Below, piece by piece: positions 42,772-51,642 of a stretch of 64,000 nt of DNA. Position 1 is the first letter of the stretch, and every line of letters starts with the position of its first letter. Source of the stretch: JANQHS01 sp965267505 (GTDB taxonomy: Bacteria; Bacteroidota; Bacteroidia; Cytophagales; CCMP332); NCBI GenBank assembly GCA_965267505.1, contig OZ254081.1, positions 2,170,001-2,234,000 of the forward strand. The letters are read 5' to 3'. The notes under the pieces were generated by a model. That model was not told the DNA's origin. It searched no databases and was given only the letters and a program-made list of their open reading frames with translations. A program made the translations under genes and the position numbers.

Positions 42772-43079
42772 CTGATCATAAACTAATTCTGGAAAACTCT
42801 AAAAACTGCTCGTCTCCAATGGGGGCTCAAAGAAATGGGTTTTTCAAAAGTTTTTATTCATTGTTTTCATTACGTCATATAACATCGATTTTTTATTAAA
42901 TATTGATGATTTATTAGTTTTTTTGCATTTAGTTGGTTTTAAACTTCAATAAACGGAATTTGCTTTACCCCATTATGGGGGGTTTTTGTTTTTAATTATA
43001 GATTGATTCTGAATTTTTACCAGCTTTGCCATACTAAAAATTGAAAAACTGAAATCTATTACTATTTAAAGAGTCGATT
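42772..43079 (+). promoter_or_regulatory. AT-rich leader region of the surface-protein array
   Basis: 308 bases without a gene, between divergent rlmD and the first CHU protein gene. It contains a small hairpin of four C, ATTAT and at least four G followed by TTTTTG (42968-42988), and the motif GAAAAACTGAAA at 43043-43054, 25 bases before the ATG. A similar motif precedes the second CHU gene. A promoter is likely here but I could not fix a -33/-7 pair with confidence. Confidence 0.5.
43043..43054 (+). promoter_or_regulatory. Shared leader motif GAAAAACTGAAA
   Basis: The motif lies 25 bases before the start of protein 1. The same string, GAAAAACTGAAAA, occurs at 45968-45980, 14 bases before protein 2, and a weaker version, GGAAAAACTGGAAA, near 48894, downstream of the protein 2 gene. 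Function unknown; it may be a shared untranslated leader element. Confidence 0.4.
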
Positions 43080-45851
43080 ATGAAAAAGGTTTTACTCCTT
43101 TCCTTTCTTTCTTTTCTCCTGTGTGACATTTCAGCCTTTGGATCTCACATCGTAGGCGGTGAGATTCTGATCACGCATATTCAAAACTTTGAATACGAGT
43201 TAAGAATGAATATTTATAGGGATCAAGTGGGGATTGGTCTTCCAAATACAGCTCAAATTACTGCTTACAGAAGAGGAAATGGAACCGGTGCTCCACAACA
43301 AGTTGGAACATGGACTTTACCAAGACTTGCTGACTCGGTGGTACCTCCTCAGACCCCTGGTTGTCAAAACTCCATTATTACTATTGAAAGACATTATTAT
43401 GCGGATACGGTAACCTTGAGCCCTACTACTTTCAATCATCCGTCGGGTTATCTTTTTATTTGGCAATCCTGCTGTAGAAACGCTAATATTTCGAATGGGG
43501 GAGCTAACGGTGGAGCTACGACCATGACTCTTTTTCCTCCAGTGGTGGACCAAGCTGGTACTCAAATCATAAATAGTACTCCCCAATTGTTTCCTCCAAT
43601 TTCAGAATACGGATGTACATCTCAGCTCTTCTATGTTGATTTTGGAGGAGTCGACCCTGATGGAGATTCTTTGGCCTATGTAATGTATACACCCTTTGAA
43701 GACGGAGCCTTGACACCTGGTATTGTTGACCCTCTTCATTCTCCTTATGCAGCTCCAAGTACCATGATCGGAGCCATTGCATGGAACCCTACCTATAATG
43801 CCAATGATGCAATTCATGGCTGGTCGGGCCCTCCGGACCCGGCTGTTGACAGATTGCAGGTTGATGTAAATTCCGGCCAGCTTAGGGTAACTCCCAGGAT
43901 CCCAGGAAACCACCTTTTTGGAATGTGGTGTAGGGAATTTAGAGATATTAATGGAGATGGAGTAAAAGAATTGGTGGGCTCGGTATACAGAGATTACCAA
44001 ATGCCAATCGTTAACAACTGTCCTCCGCCTGATACTTTGGATGGACCGTTTGGTCAGGATTCTCTTGGAACGGTTCTAGGCCCTGGCGATACACTTTTTA
44101 TTCCGGGCATTTCATCCAAGCGTTCTGCTTCCTTTAAGATATGGGATTCAAATTTTGATCCATTGGATCCGGTAGGACAAAATGCATTTTTCTCTGTAAA
44201 AGCAGTAAACTTTGCTGACTCTTTAGTTGAGTTGAATCCTGCTCAACACTCCTTCACCTCCCAGTTTGATACGGTGGAAATAAGTGTTGAATTCGGACCA
44301 TGCGCCTCCTCAGGCCCTGTTCCTTATGAGCTTAGGATCGTAACGGCCAAAGGTCACTGCCCGCTCCCATTCCCTGATTCAACCAGCTGGTTCTTTTTCG
44401 TTGATGCGATCCCAAATGCGCCTGCTGTTACCGAACCCACCGAGGTGAGGTATAACACGGATTTTTATGATTTCAGCAACCCGGATACACTGTATTTCGA
44501 CATTCGTCCCAACTGGACCATTGAGTTTGATATGATGACCATCGACTCAACTTTCGATACCCTGTACCAAAGGATCGAAGGAGAAGGCTTCAGTTATGTG
44601 GATGCTGGGATGGAATTTTATAATGATCTGGAAAGCGATACGCTCAAGGGTAAGGATACGCTTATGGCCACCTTCCGCTGGACCCCGGACTGTCAGTTTT
44701 TTGCTGCCGGCGGAGGCACGGTGAATTTGATCACGATCGATAGGTATTGTTCGGACAATGTGATTGTTAAGCCAATGGTCTTTAACATCATCGAGGATAA
44801 TGCACCTCCATCCATCGTTGGAACGGTAGGTTCGCACCCTGATACCACAGAAGAGCTGGTCTTACCCAAGGACCAGGTGTTCAGGAAACGGGTAGGAGAG
44901 CGACTAGTATTCGATTACGAGAGTTCGGATCCGGATCGTGATAAAGTACATATCTTCTACCTGTATGAGGATCTGGATGAGATCCAGACACGAAGTTTCC
45001 TATTGGATCTGGGCATCAGTACGGGTAGGACCCAGAATAACTTTGGTGACTCTGTGATGAACTCTTCATTCACCTGGTACAACAGGGAGATCAATTGCGA
45101 TGCTTATGAGGAGTTTGGCAACAACCCCTTGCAGTTGTGGGTGATGGTTACCGACTCGAGCTGTTTGTATGCCAAGGATTCGACTTTACTGACCATTGAG
45201 ATTCATGATGGTATCAATCCGGAGTTAACGGTAGTGGATGTAGAGGGCAACGTGATCCCGAGGAACGGCAACGATGTGTCGATTTCGTTCAGGGAAGAGG
45301 ATCTGGCCTTTACAGTATATGCTATCGACAGGGACTCGACGGAGATTGAGGCCTTTGAGTTCGAAGTGGATGAAGTACAGATGGCAGTAGCCCCGGATGG
45401 CTTTGACTTTGAGGAGAAGGGTATGGAGTTGGATGAGAAGCTTCCGCCATTGTATGTTCCTCAACTGGATTCGGTTCCCTTTTTCTGGGATCCTGCCTGC
45501 GAGGACAGGAATGCACAGGCCTTGACGATTCACTTCACGGTGAAGGATAAGAGTTGTAATCTGTTGAGTGATTCGATCGCTCTGGAGGTAGAGCCTGAGA
45601 CAGAGCTGATCTTCCCGAACATTATTACAGCCAATGGAGATGGAGTAAATGACAGATTGGAGATCATTAAGCCAAGTCAGCGATGTGGATTTGAGGCAGT
45701 GAGGATCTACAATCGTTGGGGTAACCTGGTGTTTGAGTCGGATGATTCGGAGTTCCAGTTCACGGCTGACAATCTGCCGGCCGGCGATTACTTCTATGAG
45801 ATGAGATTTCAGAACCGCAGTGTTACCCAGACATTGAAGGTGATGAAGTAG
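43080..45851 (+). CDS. T9SS type B surface protein 1 (CHU C-terminal domain)
   Basis: 923 aa with a signal peptide (residues 1-21) and a mature N terminus SHIVGGEI. Near residue 131 is CCRN; further on is a DPDGDSLAYVMYTP stretch, then the conserved GMWCREFRDINGDG and NCPPP. From residue ~324 to the end it is almost identical to protein 2. The C terminus (PNIITANGDGVNDRLE ... IYNRWGNLVFES ... LPAGDYFYEM) is the gliding-motility-associated domain, so export by T9SS as a type B substrate and surface attachment are expected. The middle probably consists of Ig/cadherin-like beta domains. First of five tandem paralogues; adhesin or glide-path role is inferred, not shown. Confidence 0.85.
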   Translation: MKKVLLLSFLSFLLCDISAFGSHIVGGEILITHIQNFEYELRMNIYRDQVGIGLPNTAQITAYRRGNGTGAPQQVGTWTLPRLADSVVPPQTPGCQNSIITIERHYYADTVTLSPTTFNHPSGYLFIWQSCCRNANISNGGANGGATTMTLFPPVVDQAGTQIINSTPQLFPPISEYGCTSQLFYVDFGGVDPDGDSLAYVMYTPFEDGALTPGIVDPLHSPYAAPSTMIGAIAWNPTYNANDAIHGWSGPPDPAVDRLQVDVNSGQLRVTPRIPGNHLFGMWCREFRDINGDGVKELVGSVYRDYQMPIVNNCPPPDTLDGPFGQDSLGTVLGPGDTLFIPGISSKRSASFKIWDSNFDPLDPVGQNAFFSVKAVNFADSLVELNPAQHSFTSQFDTVEISVEFGPCASSGPVPYELRIVTAKGHCPLPFPDSTSWFFFVDAIPNAPAVTEPTEVRYNTDFYDFSNPDTLYFDIRPNWTIEFDMMTIDSTFDTLYQRIEGEGFSYVDAGMEFYNDLESDTLKGKDTLMATFRWTPDCQFFAAGGGTVNLITIDRYCSDNVIVKPMVFNIIEDNAPPSIVGTVGSHPDTTEELVLPKDQVFRKRVGERLVFDYESSDPDRDKVHIFYLYEDLDEIQTRSFLLDLGISTGRTQNNFGDSVMNSSFTWYNREINCDAYEEFGNNPLQLWVMVTDSSCLYAKDSTLLTIEIHDGINPELTVVDVEGNVIPRNGNDVSISFREEDLAFTVYAIDRDSTEIEAFEFEVDEVQMAVAPDGFDFEEKGMELDEKLPPLYVPQLDSVPFFWDPACEDRNAQALTIHFTVKDKSCNLLSDSIALEVEPETELIFPNIITANGDGVNDRLEIIKPSQRCGFEAVRIYNRWGNLVFESDDSEFQFTADNLPAGDYFYEMRFQNRSVTQTLKVMK

Positions 45852-45941
45852 GGCAGAGAGCAGCCCCAAGGAAACAGCCCCCCTGGTATACCGCATACTG
45901 GGGGGGTTTTTCTTTTCCCCCAAAATGGGGTTAAAACAGCC
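44049..45941 (+). repeat. Direct repeat copy A (1.9 kb, CHU gene 1)
   Basis: This segment matches 46967-48859 at a constant offset of 2918 bases, from inside CHU gene 1 through its stop and terminator. Apart from a divergent patch of about 19 bases at 44354-44372 I saw almost no differences up to the terminator, where single-base changes begin. Confidence 0.9.
45878..45911 (+). terminator. Strong terminator after CHU gene 1
   Basis: Six C then TGGTAT pair with ATACTG and six G (two G-T pairs) around loop ACCGC, followed by five T. A 12-bp stem is unusually strong. A second C-tract/G-tract mini hairpin follows at 45917-45930. Confidence 0.85.
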
Positions 45942-45994
45942 TTTTTTATTGCTCTAGCTTGGTATCAGAAAAACTGAAAATCATTATTAACCTT

Positions 45995-48769
45995 ATGAGA
46001 AAACAAGCACTTTTTCTGATCCTTTCATTTTTTATTTTTTGTCTCACATCAAAAGCTTCTCACATCGTAGGCGGTGAGATCATCATTACTCATATTCAAA
46101 ATTTTGAATATGAGTTAAGGATGAATATTTATAGAGATCAAATTGGGATTGCCCTGCCAAACTCAATTGATATTGGAGCCTTCCGTAGAGGAAATGGAAC
46201 AGGAACCCCTCCACAAGTTGGGAATTGGACCCTGCCCAGACTCTCACAATCTGTAGTTCAGCCAAACGTCCCAGGATGTCAAAATCAAATCATCACGATA
46301 GAAGACCACTTTTACGCGGATACTGTGACTTTGAGCCCCACTACTTTCAATCATCCGTCAGGATATATATTTAGGTGGACCGATTGTTGTCGGAATAATA
46401 TGATCGCTAATGGAGGAGCGAACGAGTGGGCAACTACGATGACCTTATTTCCTCCAGTGGTGGACCAAGCTGGTACCCAAATCATAAATAGTACTCCCCA
46501 ATTATTCACCCCAATTTCAGAATATGGATGTACATCTCAGCTCTTCTATGTTGATTTTGGAGGAGTCGACCCTGATGGAGATTCTCTTTCGTATGTCATG
46601 TACACTCCCTTTGCAAACGGAGCAAATCTTGCCCCTGGGACCGTTGACCCTCTTCATTCTCCCTATGCTGCTCCTGCCACGATGGTACCGGCAATTGCAT
46701 GGAACACTACCTATAATGCCAATGATGCAATTCATGGCTGGTCGGGCCCTCCGGACCCCGCTGTTGACAGATTGCAGGTTGATGTAAATACCGGTCAGCT
46801 TAGGGTGACTCCCAGGATCCCAGGAAACCATCTGTTTGGAGTTTGGTGTAGAGAATTTCGAGATATCAATGGAGATGGAATAAAGGAACTAATTGGTTCT
46901 GTCTATCGGGATTATCAAATGCCAATTGTAAATAATTGTCCTCCACCAACCTTTTTAAATGGACCATTTGGTCAGGATTCTCTTGGAACGGTTCTAGGCC
47001 CTGGCGATACACTTTTTATTCCGGGCATTTCATCCAAGCGTTCTGCTTCCTTTAAGATATGGGATTCAAATTTTGATCCATTGGATCCGGTAGGACAAAA
47101 TGCATTTTTCTCTGTAAAAGCAGTAAACTTTGCTGACTCTTTAGTTGAGTTGAATCCTGCTCAACACTCCTTCACCTCCCAGTTTGATACGGTGGAAATA
47201 AGTGTTGAATTCGGACCATGCGCCTCCTCAGGCCCTGTTCCTTATGAGCTTAGGATCGTAACGGCCAAAGGACATTGCCCTTTGCCTGCACCTGATTCAA
47301 CCAGCTGGTTCTTTTTCGTTGATGCGATCCCAAATGCGCCTGCTGTTACCGAACCCACCGAGGTGAGGTATAACACGGATTTTTATGATTTCAGCAACCC
47401 GGATACACTGTATTTCGACATTCGTCCCAACTGGACCATTGAGTTTGATATGATGACCATCGACTCAACTTTCGATACCCTGTACCAAAGGATCGAAGGA
47501 GAAGGCTTCAGTTATGTGGATGCTGGGATGGAATTTTATAATGATCTGGAAAGCGATACGCTCAAGGGTAAGGATACGCTTATGGCCACCTTCCGCTGGA
47601 CCCCGGACTGTCAGTTTTTTGCTGCCGGCGGAGGCACGGTGAATTTGATCACGATCGATAGGTATTGTTCGGACAATGTGATTGTTAAGCCAATGGTCTT
47701 TAACATCATCGAGGATAATGCACCTCCATCCATCGTTGGAACGGTAGGTTCGCACCCTGATACCACAGAAGAGCTGGTCTTACCCAAGGACCAGGTGTTC
47801 AGGAAACGGGTAGGAGAGCGACTAGTATTCGATTACGAGAGTTCGGATCCGGATCGTGATAAAGTACATATCTTCTACCTGTATGAGGATCTGGATGAGA
47901 TCCAGACACGAAGTTTCCTATTGGATCTGGGCATCAGTACGGGTAGGACCCAGAATAACTTTGGTGACTCTGTGATGAACTCTTCATTCACCTGGTACAA
48001 CAGGGAGATCAATTGCGATGCTTATGAGGAGTTTGGCAACAACCCCTTGCAGTTGTGGGTGATGGTTACCGACTCGAGCTGTTTGTATGCCAAGGATTCG
48101 ACTTTACTGACCATTGAGATTCATGATGGTATCAATCCGGAGTTAACGGTAGTGGATGTAGAGGGCAACGTGATCCCGAGGAACGGCAACGATGTGTCGA
48201 TTTCGTTCAGGGAAGAGGATCTGGCCTTTACAGTATATGCTATCGACAGGGACTCGACGGAGATTGAGGCCTTTGAGTTCGAAGTGGATGAAGTACAGAT
48301 GGCAGTAGCCCCGGATGGCTTTGACTTTGAGGAGAAGGGTATGGAGTTGGATGAGAAGCTTCCGCCATTGTATGTTCCTCAACTGGATTCGGTTCCCTTT
48401 TTCTGGGATCCTGCCTGCGAGGACAGGAATGCACAGGCCTTGACGATTCACTTCACGGTGAAGGATAAGAGTTGTAATCTGTTGAGTGATTCGATCGCTC
48501 TGGAGGTAGAGCCTGAGACAGAGCTGATCTTCCCGAACATTATTACAGCCAATGGAGATGGAGTAAATGACAGATTGGAGATCATTAAGCCAAGTCAGCG
48601 ATGTGGATTTGAGGCAGTGAGGATCTACAATCGTTGGGGTAACCTGGTGTTTGAGTCGGATGATTCGGAGTTCCAGTTCACGGCTGACAATCTGCCGGCC
48701 GGCGATTACTTCTATGAGATGAGATTTCAGAACCGCAGTGTTACCCAGACATTGAAGGTGATGAAGTAG
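45995..48769 (+). CDS. T9SS type B surface protein 2 (CHU C-terminal domain)
   Basis: 924 aa from ATG 45995; an in-frame TTG at 45959 would precede the signal peptide with 12 extra residues and is rejected. Signal peptide residues 1-21, mature N terminus SHIVGGEI, CCRN near residue 132, GVWCREFRDINGDG. The first ~320 residues differ clearly from protein 1, although the motif order is the same. The last ~600 residues are the same except for one visible change (C-P-L-P-F against C-P-L-P-A). It carries the same C-terminal gliding-associated sorting domain. It arose by duplication of, or gene conversion with, gene 1. Its own terminator follows. Confidence 0.85.
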   Translation: MRKQALFLILSFFIFCLTSKASHIVGGEIIITHIQNFEYELRMNIYRDQIGIALPNSIDIGAFRRGNGTGTPPQVGNWTLPRLSQSVVQPNVPGCQNQIITIEDHFYADTVTLSPTTFNHPSGYIFRWTDCCRNNMIANGGANEWATTMTLFPPVVDQAGTQIINSTPQLFTPISEYGCTSQLFYVDFGGVDPDGDSLSYVMYTPFANGANLAPGTVDPLHSPYAAPATMVPAIAWNTTYNANDAIHGWSGPPDPAVDRLQVDVNTGQLRVTPRIPGNHLFGVWCREFRDINGDGIKELIGSVYRDYQMPIVNNCPPPTFLNGPFGQDSLGTVLGPGDTLFIPGISSKRSASFKIWDSNFDPLDPVGQNAFFSVKAVNFADSLVELNPAQHSFTSQFDTVEISVEFGPCASSGPVPYELRIVTAKGHCPLPAPDSTSWFFFVDAIPNAPAVTEPTEVRYNTDFYDFSNPDTLYFDIRPNWTIEFDMMTIDSTFDTLYQRIEGEGFSYVDAGMEFYNDLESDTLKGKDTLMATFRWTPDCQFFAAGGGTVNLITIDRYCSDNVIVKPMVFNIIEDNAPPSIVGTVGSHPDTTEELVLPKDQVFRKRVGERLVFDYESSDPDRDKVHIFYLYEDLDEIQTRSFLLDLGISTGRTQNNFGDSVMNSSFTWYNREINCDAYEEFGNNPLQLWVMVTDSSCLYAKDSTLLTIEIHDGINPELTVVDVEGNVIPRNGNDVSISFREEDLAFTVYAIDRDSTEIEAFEFEVDEVQMAVAPDGFDFEEKGMELDEKLPPLYVPQLDSVPFFWDPACEDRNAQALTIHFTVKDKSCNLLSDSIALEVEPETELIFPNIITANGDGVNDRLEIIKPSQRCGFEAVRIYNRWGNLVFESDDSEFQFTADNLPAGDYFYEMRFQNRSVTQTLKVMK

Positions 48770-48859
48770 GGCAGAGAGCAGCCCCAAGGAAGCAGCCCCC
48801 CTGGTATACCGCATACTGGGGGGTTTTTCTTTATCCCCCAAAATGGGGTTAAAGAAGCC
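46967..48859 (+). repeat. Direct repeat copy B (1.9 kb, CHU gene 2)
   Basis: Partner of copy A. The divergent patch lies at 47272-47290. After the stop the copies differ by a few bases, including one G less in the terminator stem. Confidence 0.9.
48796..48828 (+). terminator. Strong terminator after CHU gene 2
   Basis: The same hairpin as after gene 1, with one G fewer, and five T. A C-tract/G-tract mini hairpin again follows (48834-48848). Confidence 0.85.
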
Positions 48860-48955
48860 CGCAAGCTGTTTTTACATTTGAATTGGAAAAACTGGAAACC
48901 TTAAAGACACGGTCAAAATCAATTGATTTAATCGTTGCGTTTAGTTTAATTGAAG

Positions 48956-48991
48956 CCCCCCAATATCCCACATATTGGGGGGTATTTTTTT
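48956..48991 (+). terminator. Orphan terminator-like hairpin before CHU gene 3
   Basis: Six C plus AATAT pair perfectly with ATATT plus six G (11 bp, loop CCCAC), followed by TATTTTTTT. No coding region lies between it and the previous terminator, so it ends either a short non-coding transcript or read-through, or attenuates a transcript into gene 3. The 326-base gap (48770-49095) holds no gene that I can support. Confidence 0.8.
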
Positions 48992-49095
48992 GACTTATTT
49001 TGAGCATCTTTTGACAGAGTGGATATAAGCCGGAATGTCGTTTTCCGTGCATTTTGGAGGTTATATTTTCCATTCTCTTTACGTGATTTGTAATA

Positions 49096-51642
49096 ATGAA
49101 CTGCTCCTCCGTTCCAAAACATGTTTTTTGGGCCTTTCAACTTTTCCTTCTTTCGCTTTTTTGGAGTGCAAGAACCCAGGCTACCCATATCGTTGGAGGA
49201 GAGCTTGAATTCGTTCATGTTGGCAAATTCACTTATGATGCTCGACTGATTCTTTATTTTGATCAAGTTAATGGACTTCCTGGAGCAGAGGATAATTCCG
49301 TAAACATTGGAATTTTTGCCAAATCCTTCAATTCCCTGGTTGATACCTTCATCCTTCCTAAAACCCAGGTGGACTTCGTACAGTATTCCTTTCCCGATTG
49401 TGCTATCCCTGCATTGAACACAAAGCGGATAATTTATAGTAAAGTAGTTACCCTTGATTCATTCACATATTCTGATCCAGCGGGATATTATCTCGCCTGG
49501 GATCGATGTTGCAGGAACAACGTAATCAATAATCTGATCGGACCAGGAACACAAGGACAACTATTTTACCTGGAAATTCCTCCTATTTATCTCAATGGGC
49601 AGGAATTCATAAATACGACCCCAATACTGTTTCCTCCTGTAAGTGACTATGCCTGCAATGGAGATCTCTTTTATTATGATTTCAAGGGTACTGATGTTGA
49701 TGGAGATTCTCTGGTCTATTCAATGGTTAACCCTTTGAAAGGACTCACTGGTCCGGGACAGCCGATCTTTCCTTCCCCTTTGCCTGGTCCTTATCCTGAG
49801 GTCATCTGGGACAATAATCATGGTTTGAACAATATGATCAATGGAAATCCGAATTTGAATATTACTACAGACGGTTTCCTTAGCGTTAAGCCTTCTGAAA
49901 CTGGGCTATTCGTTTTCGGGGTAAAGTGCGAAGAGTTCAGAAATGGAACAAAGATCGGAGAGGTAAGAAGAGATTTTCAGATCTACGTGATCAACTGTCC
50001 CAGTAATGATCCACCTGCAATAGCTGCCGAGGATCCAATGACAAACTCAAATTTGTCTGACGGTGACACGATTCAAATTACTCAAACCGATCGATGCTTT
50101 ACGGTTGATGTCTGGGATCCGGATCCTGACACAAAAATGACCATCGAGGCAGTTGCCTTGAATTTCGATCCAAGTTTTATTTATCCCACTCAAAAGAATG
50201 CTAACGCAGTAGGAAGGGATACTATTTCCACTACGGTTTGCTTTTCAAAATGTGCCATAACCGAGAATGAACCCTACGAATTTTGGGTTATTGTTTCCGA
50301 TGACGGTTGTGCTTTACCCAAAAAAGATACGATCAGGCTTTATGCCTGGGTGGATGGATTCGGATTTCAGGTACCGGGTGTTTTTTCTACCACTGGTTCT
50401 GATACCTTGAAACTCATTGTAGGGGAAGAGGTCTCTTTTGAGGTATCGGCAGTAGACAATGTGAATGATTCCATAGACCTGATACTACTTCAGTCAGGAT
50501 GGGATCCATTTTACTTAGGGGCGACCTTTCCTTCAGTGAGTGGTACCGATACCATAACCTCAACTTTCACCTGGACCCCGGATTGCAGAGCCCTGGACGT
50601 TGATTCTTCTTTTCTGGTTTTCAAAGGATTCGATCATATCTGCACGAATTACGATTCTCTATTATTTCTTCCTTTTCAGGTTGAGTACATACCACAGAAA
50701 CCTTTAATCAGTACCTCTTTGGGCGATGGAATAATTCAAGCCAACATCAATCAAACCTATAATTTCCAGGCCCTGGCCCTTGATTCCAATAAGGGAGAAA
50801 TCCTGCAAATGTTCATTCGGGTCCTGGGCGAGGAAAAAGAAGGAATCCCTCCCGGTCCATTTGACTACTCTCCCAGGACAGCGCAACAAAACCTTATAAG
50901 CGATGTCAACTGGCGGCCAGGCTGTGATTTTTTTGGAAGGGATTCTGCATTCCTACGGATCATGGTTCTTGATAATGGATGTGTGCCTCAAGTTGATAGC
51001 CTTGATGTAAAAGCCGTATTCCTTTATGAAAATGAGCACCCTGAATTGACAATCGAAGATGTATCAGATGATCCTTCCATAGATAATTACTCTTTTTTAA
51101 TCAACCCTATTGATACCTCTATTCATCTTGAATTAGTAGGGTTTGATGCCGATAGCGATCTGGTTTTCCTTACAGCCTCCGGGGTGGGTTTCGAATTGGA
51201 GGATTTCGAAATGGATTTCTTAACGGCTTCCAATTATAAAACAGCAGGGGGGAGTTTTGATTGGAGAATACCCGGCTGTGGCCTCCTGAACTATGAACCT
51301 CCACTCCAAATGTATTTTGGAATAAAGGATGGTTCTTGTGAGCAAATTGAAGACTCCATTTTGGTTCAATTCGAATGGGAGAATCCATGGAAAGACCTTG
51401 AACCTCCGAACGTGATCACTCCAAATGGAGATGGTTTTAATGATTACCTAAGTCTTGAGCAGATCAAAGCTCCCTGCGAATTTGAAAAGATCTCTATCTA
51501 CGGGAGATGGGGCAACCTCATCTATCAAACATCAGATCCTGATTTTCTTTGGAACCCCGATGAACTACCGGAAGGTCAATACATGTACCATATTGTTTTC
51601 AACAACTTTGAGCAAAAGGGGTACGTTAATTTGATGAGGTAG
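49096..51642 (+). CDS. T9SS type B surface protein 3 (CHU C-terminal domain)
   Basis: 848 aa with a signal peptide (residues ~1-29) and mature N terminus THIVGGEL. Shared motifs are DRCCRNNVINN, GTDVDGDSLVYSM, KCEEFRNGTKIGEVRRDFQ and a C-terminal PNVITPNGDGFNDYL ... IYGRWGNLIYQT ... YVNLMR. The middle repeats cysteine-containing segments such as WTPDCRALDVDS and WRPGCDFFGRDS, which suggests a series of related beta domains. It is not close to proteins 1 and 2 outside these motifs. The stop TAG directly precedes the GTG start of gene 4, so genes 3-5 look like one operon. Confidence 0.85.
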   Translation: MNCSSVPKHVFWAFQLFLLSLFWSARTQATHIVGGELEFVHVGKFTYDARLILYFDQVNGLPGAEDNSVNIGIFAKSFNSLVDTFILPKTQVDFVQYSFPDCAIPALNTKRIIYSKVVTLDSFTYSDPAGYYLAWDRCCRNNVINNLIGPGTQGQLFYLEIPPIYLNGQEFINTTPILFPPVSDYACNGDLFYYDFKGTDVDGDSLVYSMVNPLKGLTGPGQPIFPSPLPGPYPEVIWDNNHGLNNMINGNPNLNITTDGFLSVKPSETGLFVFGVKCEEFRNGTKIGEVRRDFQIYVINCPSNDPPAIAAEDPMTNSNLSDGDTIQITQTDRCFTVDVWDPDPDTKMTIEAVALNFDPSFIYPTQKNANAVGRDTISTTVCFSKCAITENEPYEFWVIVSDDGCALPKKDTIRLYAWVDGFGFQVPGVFSTTGSDTLKLIVGEEVSFEVSAVDNVNDSIDLILLQSGWDPFYLGATFPSVSGTDTITSTFTWTPDCRALDVDSSFLVFKGFDHICTNYDSLLFLPFQVEYIPQKPLISTSLGDGIIQANINQTYNFQALALDSNKGEILQMFIRVLGEEKEGIPPGPFDYSPRTAQQNLISDVNWRPGCDFFGRDSAFLRIMVLDNGCVPQVDSLDVKAVFLYENEHPELTIEDVSDDPSIDNYSFLINPIDTSIHLELVGFDADSDLVFLTASGVGFELEDFEMDFLTASNYKTAGGSFDWRIPGCGLLNYEPPLQMYFGIKDGSCEQIEDSILVQFEWENPWKDLEPPNVITPNGDGFNDYLSLEQIKAPCEFEKISIYGRWGNLIYQTSDPDFLWNPDELPEGQYMYHIVFNNFEQKGYVNLMR

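Noticed and set aside
45225..45923. A 232-residue minus-strand ORF antisense to CHU gene 1, with a near-identical copy at 48143-48841
   Set aside because: It lies entirely opposite coding sequence and the terminator; its conservation follows from the duplication of the sense strand, and the protein has no recognisable domain.
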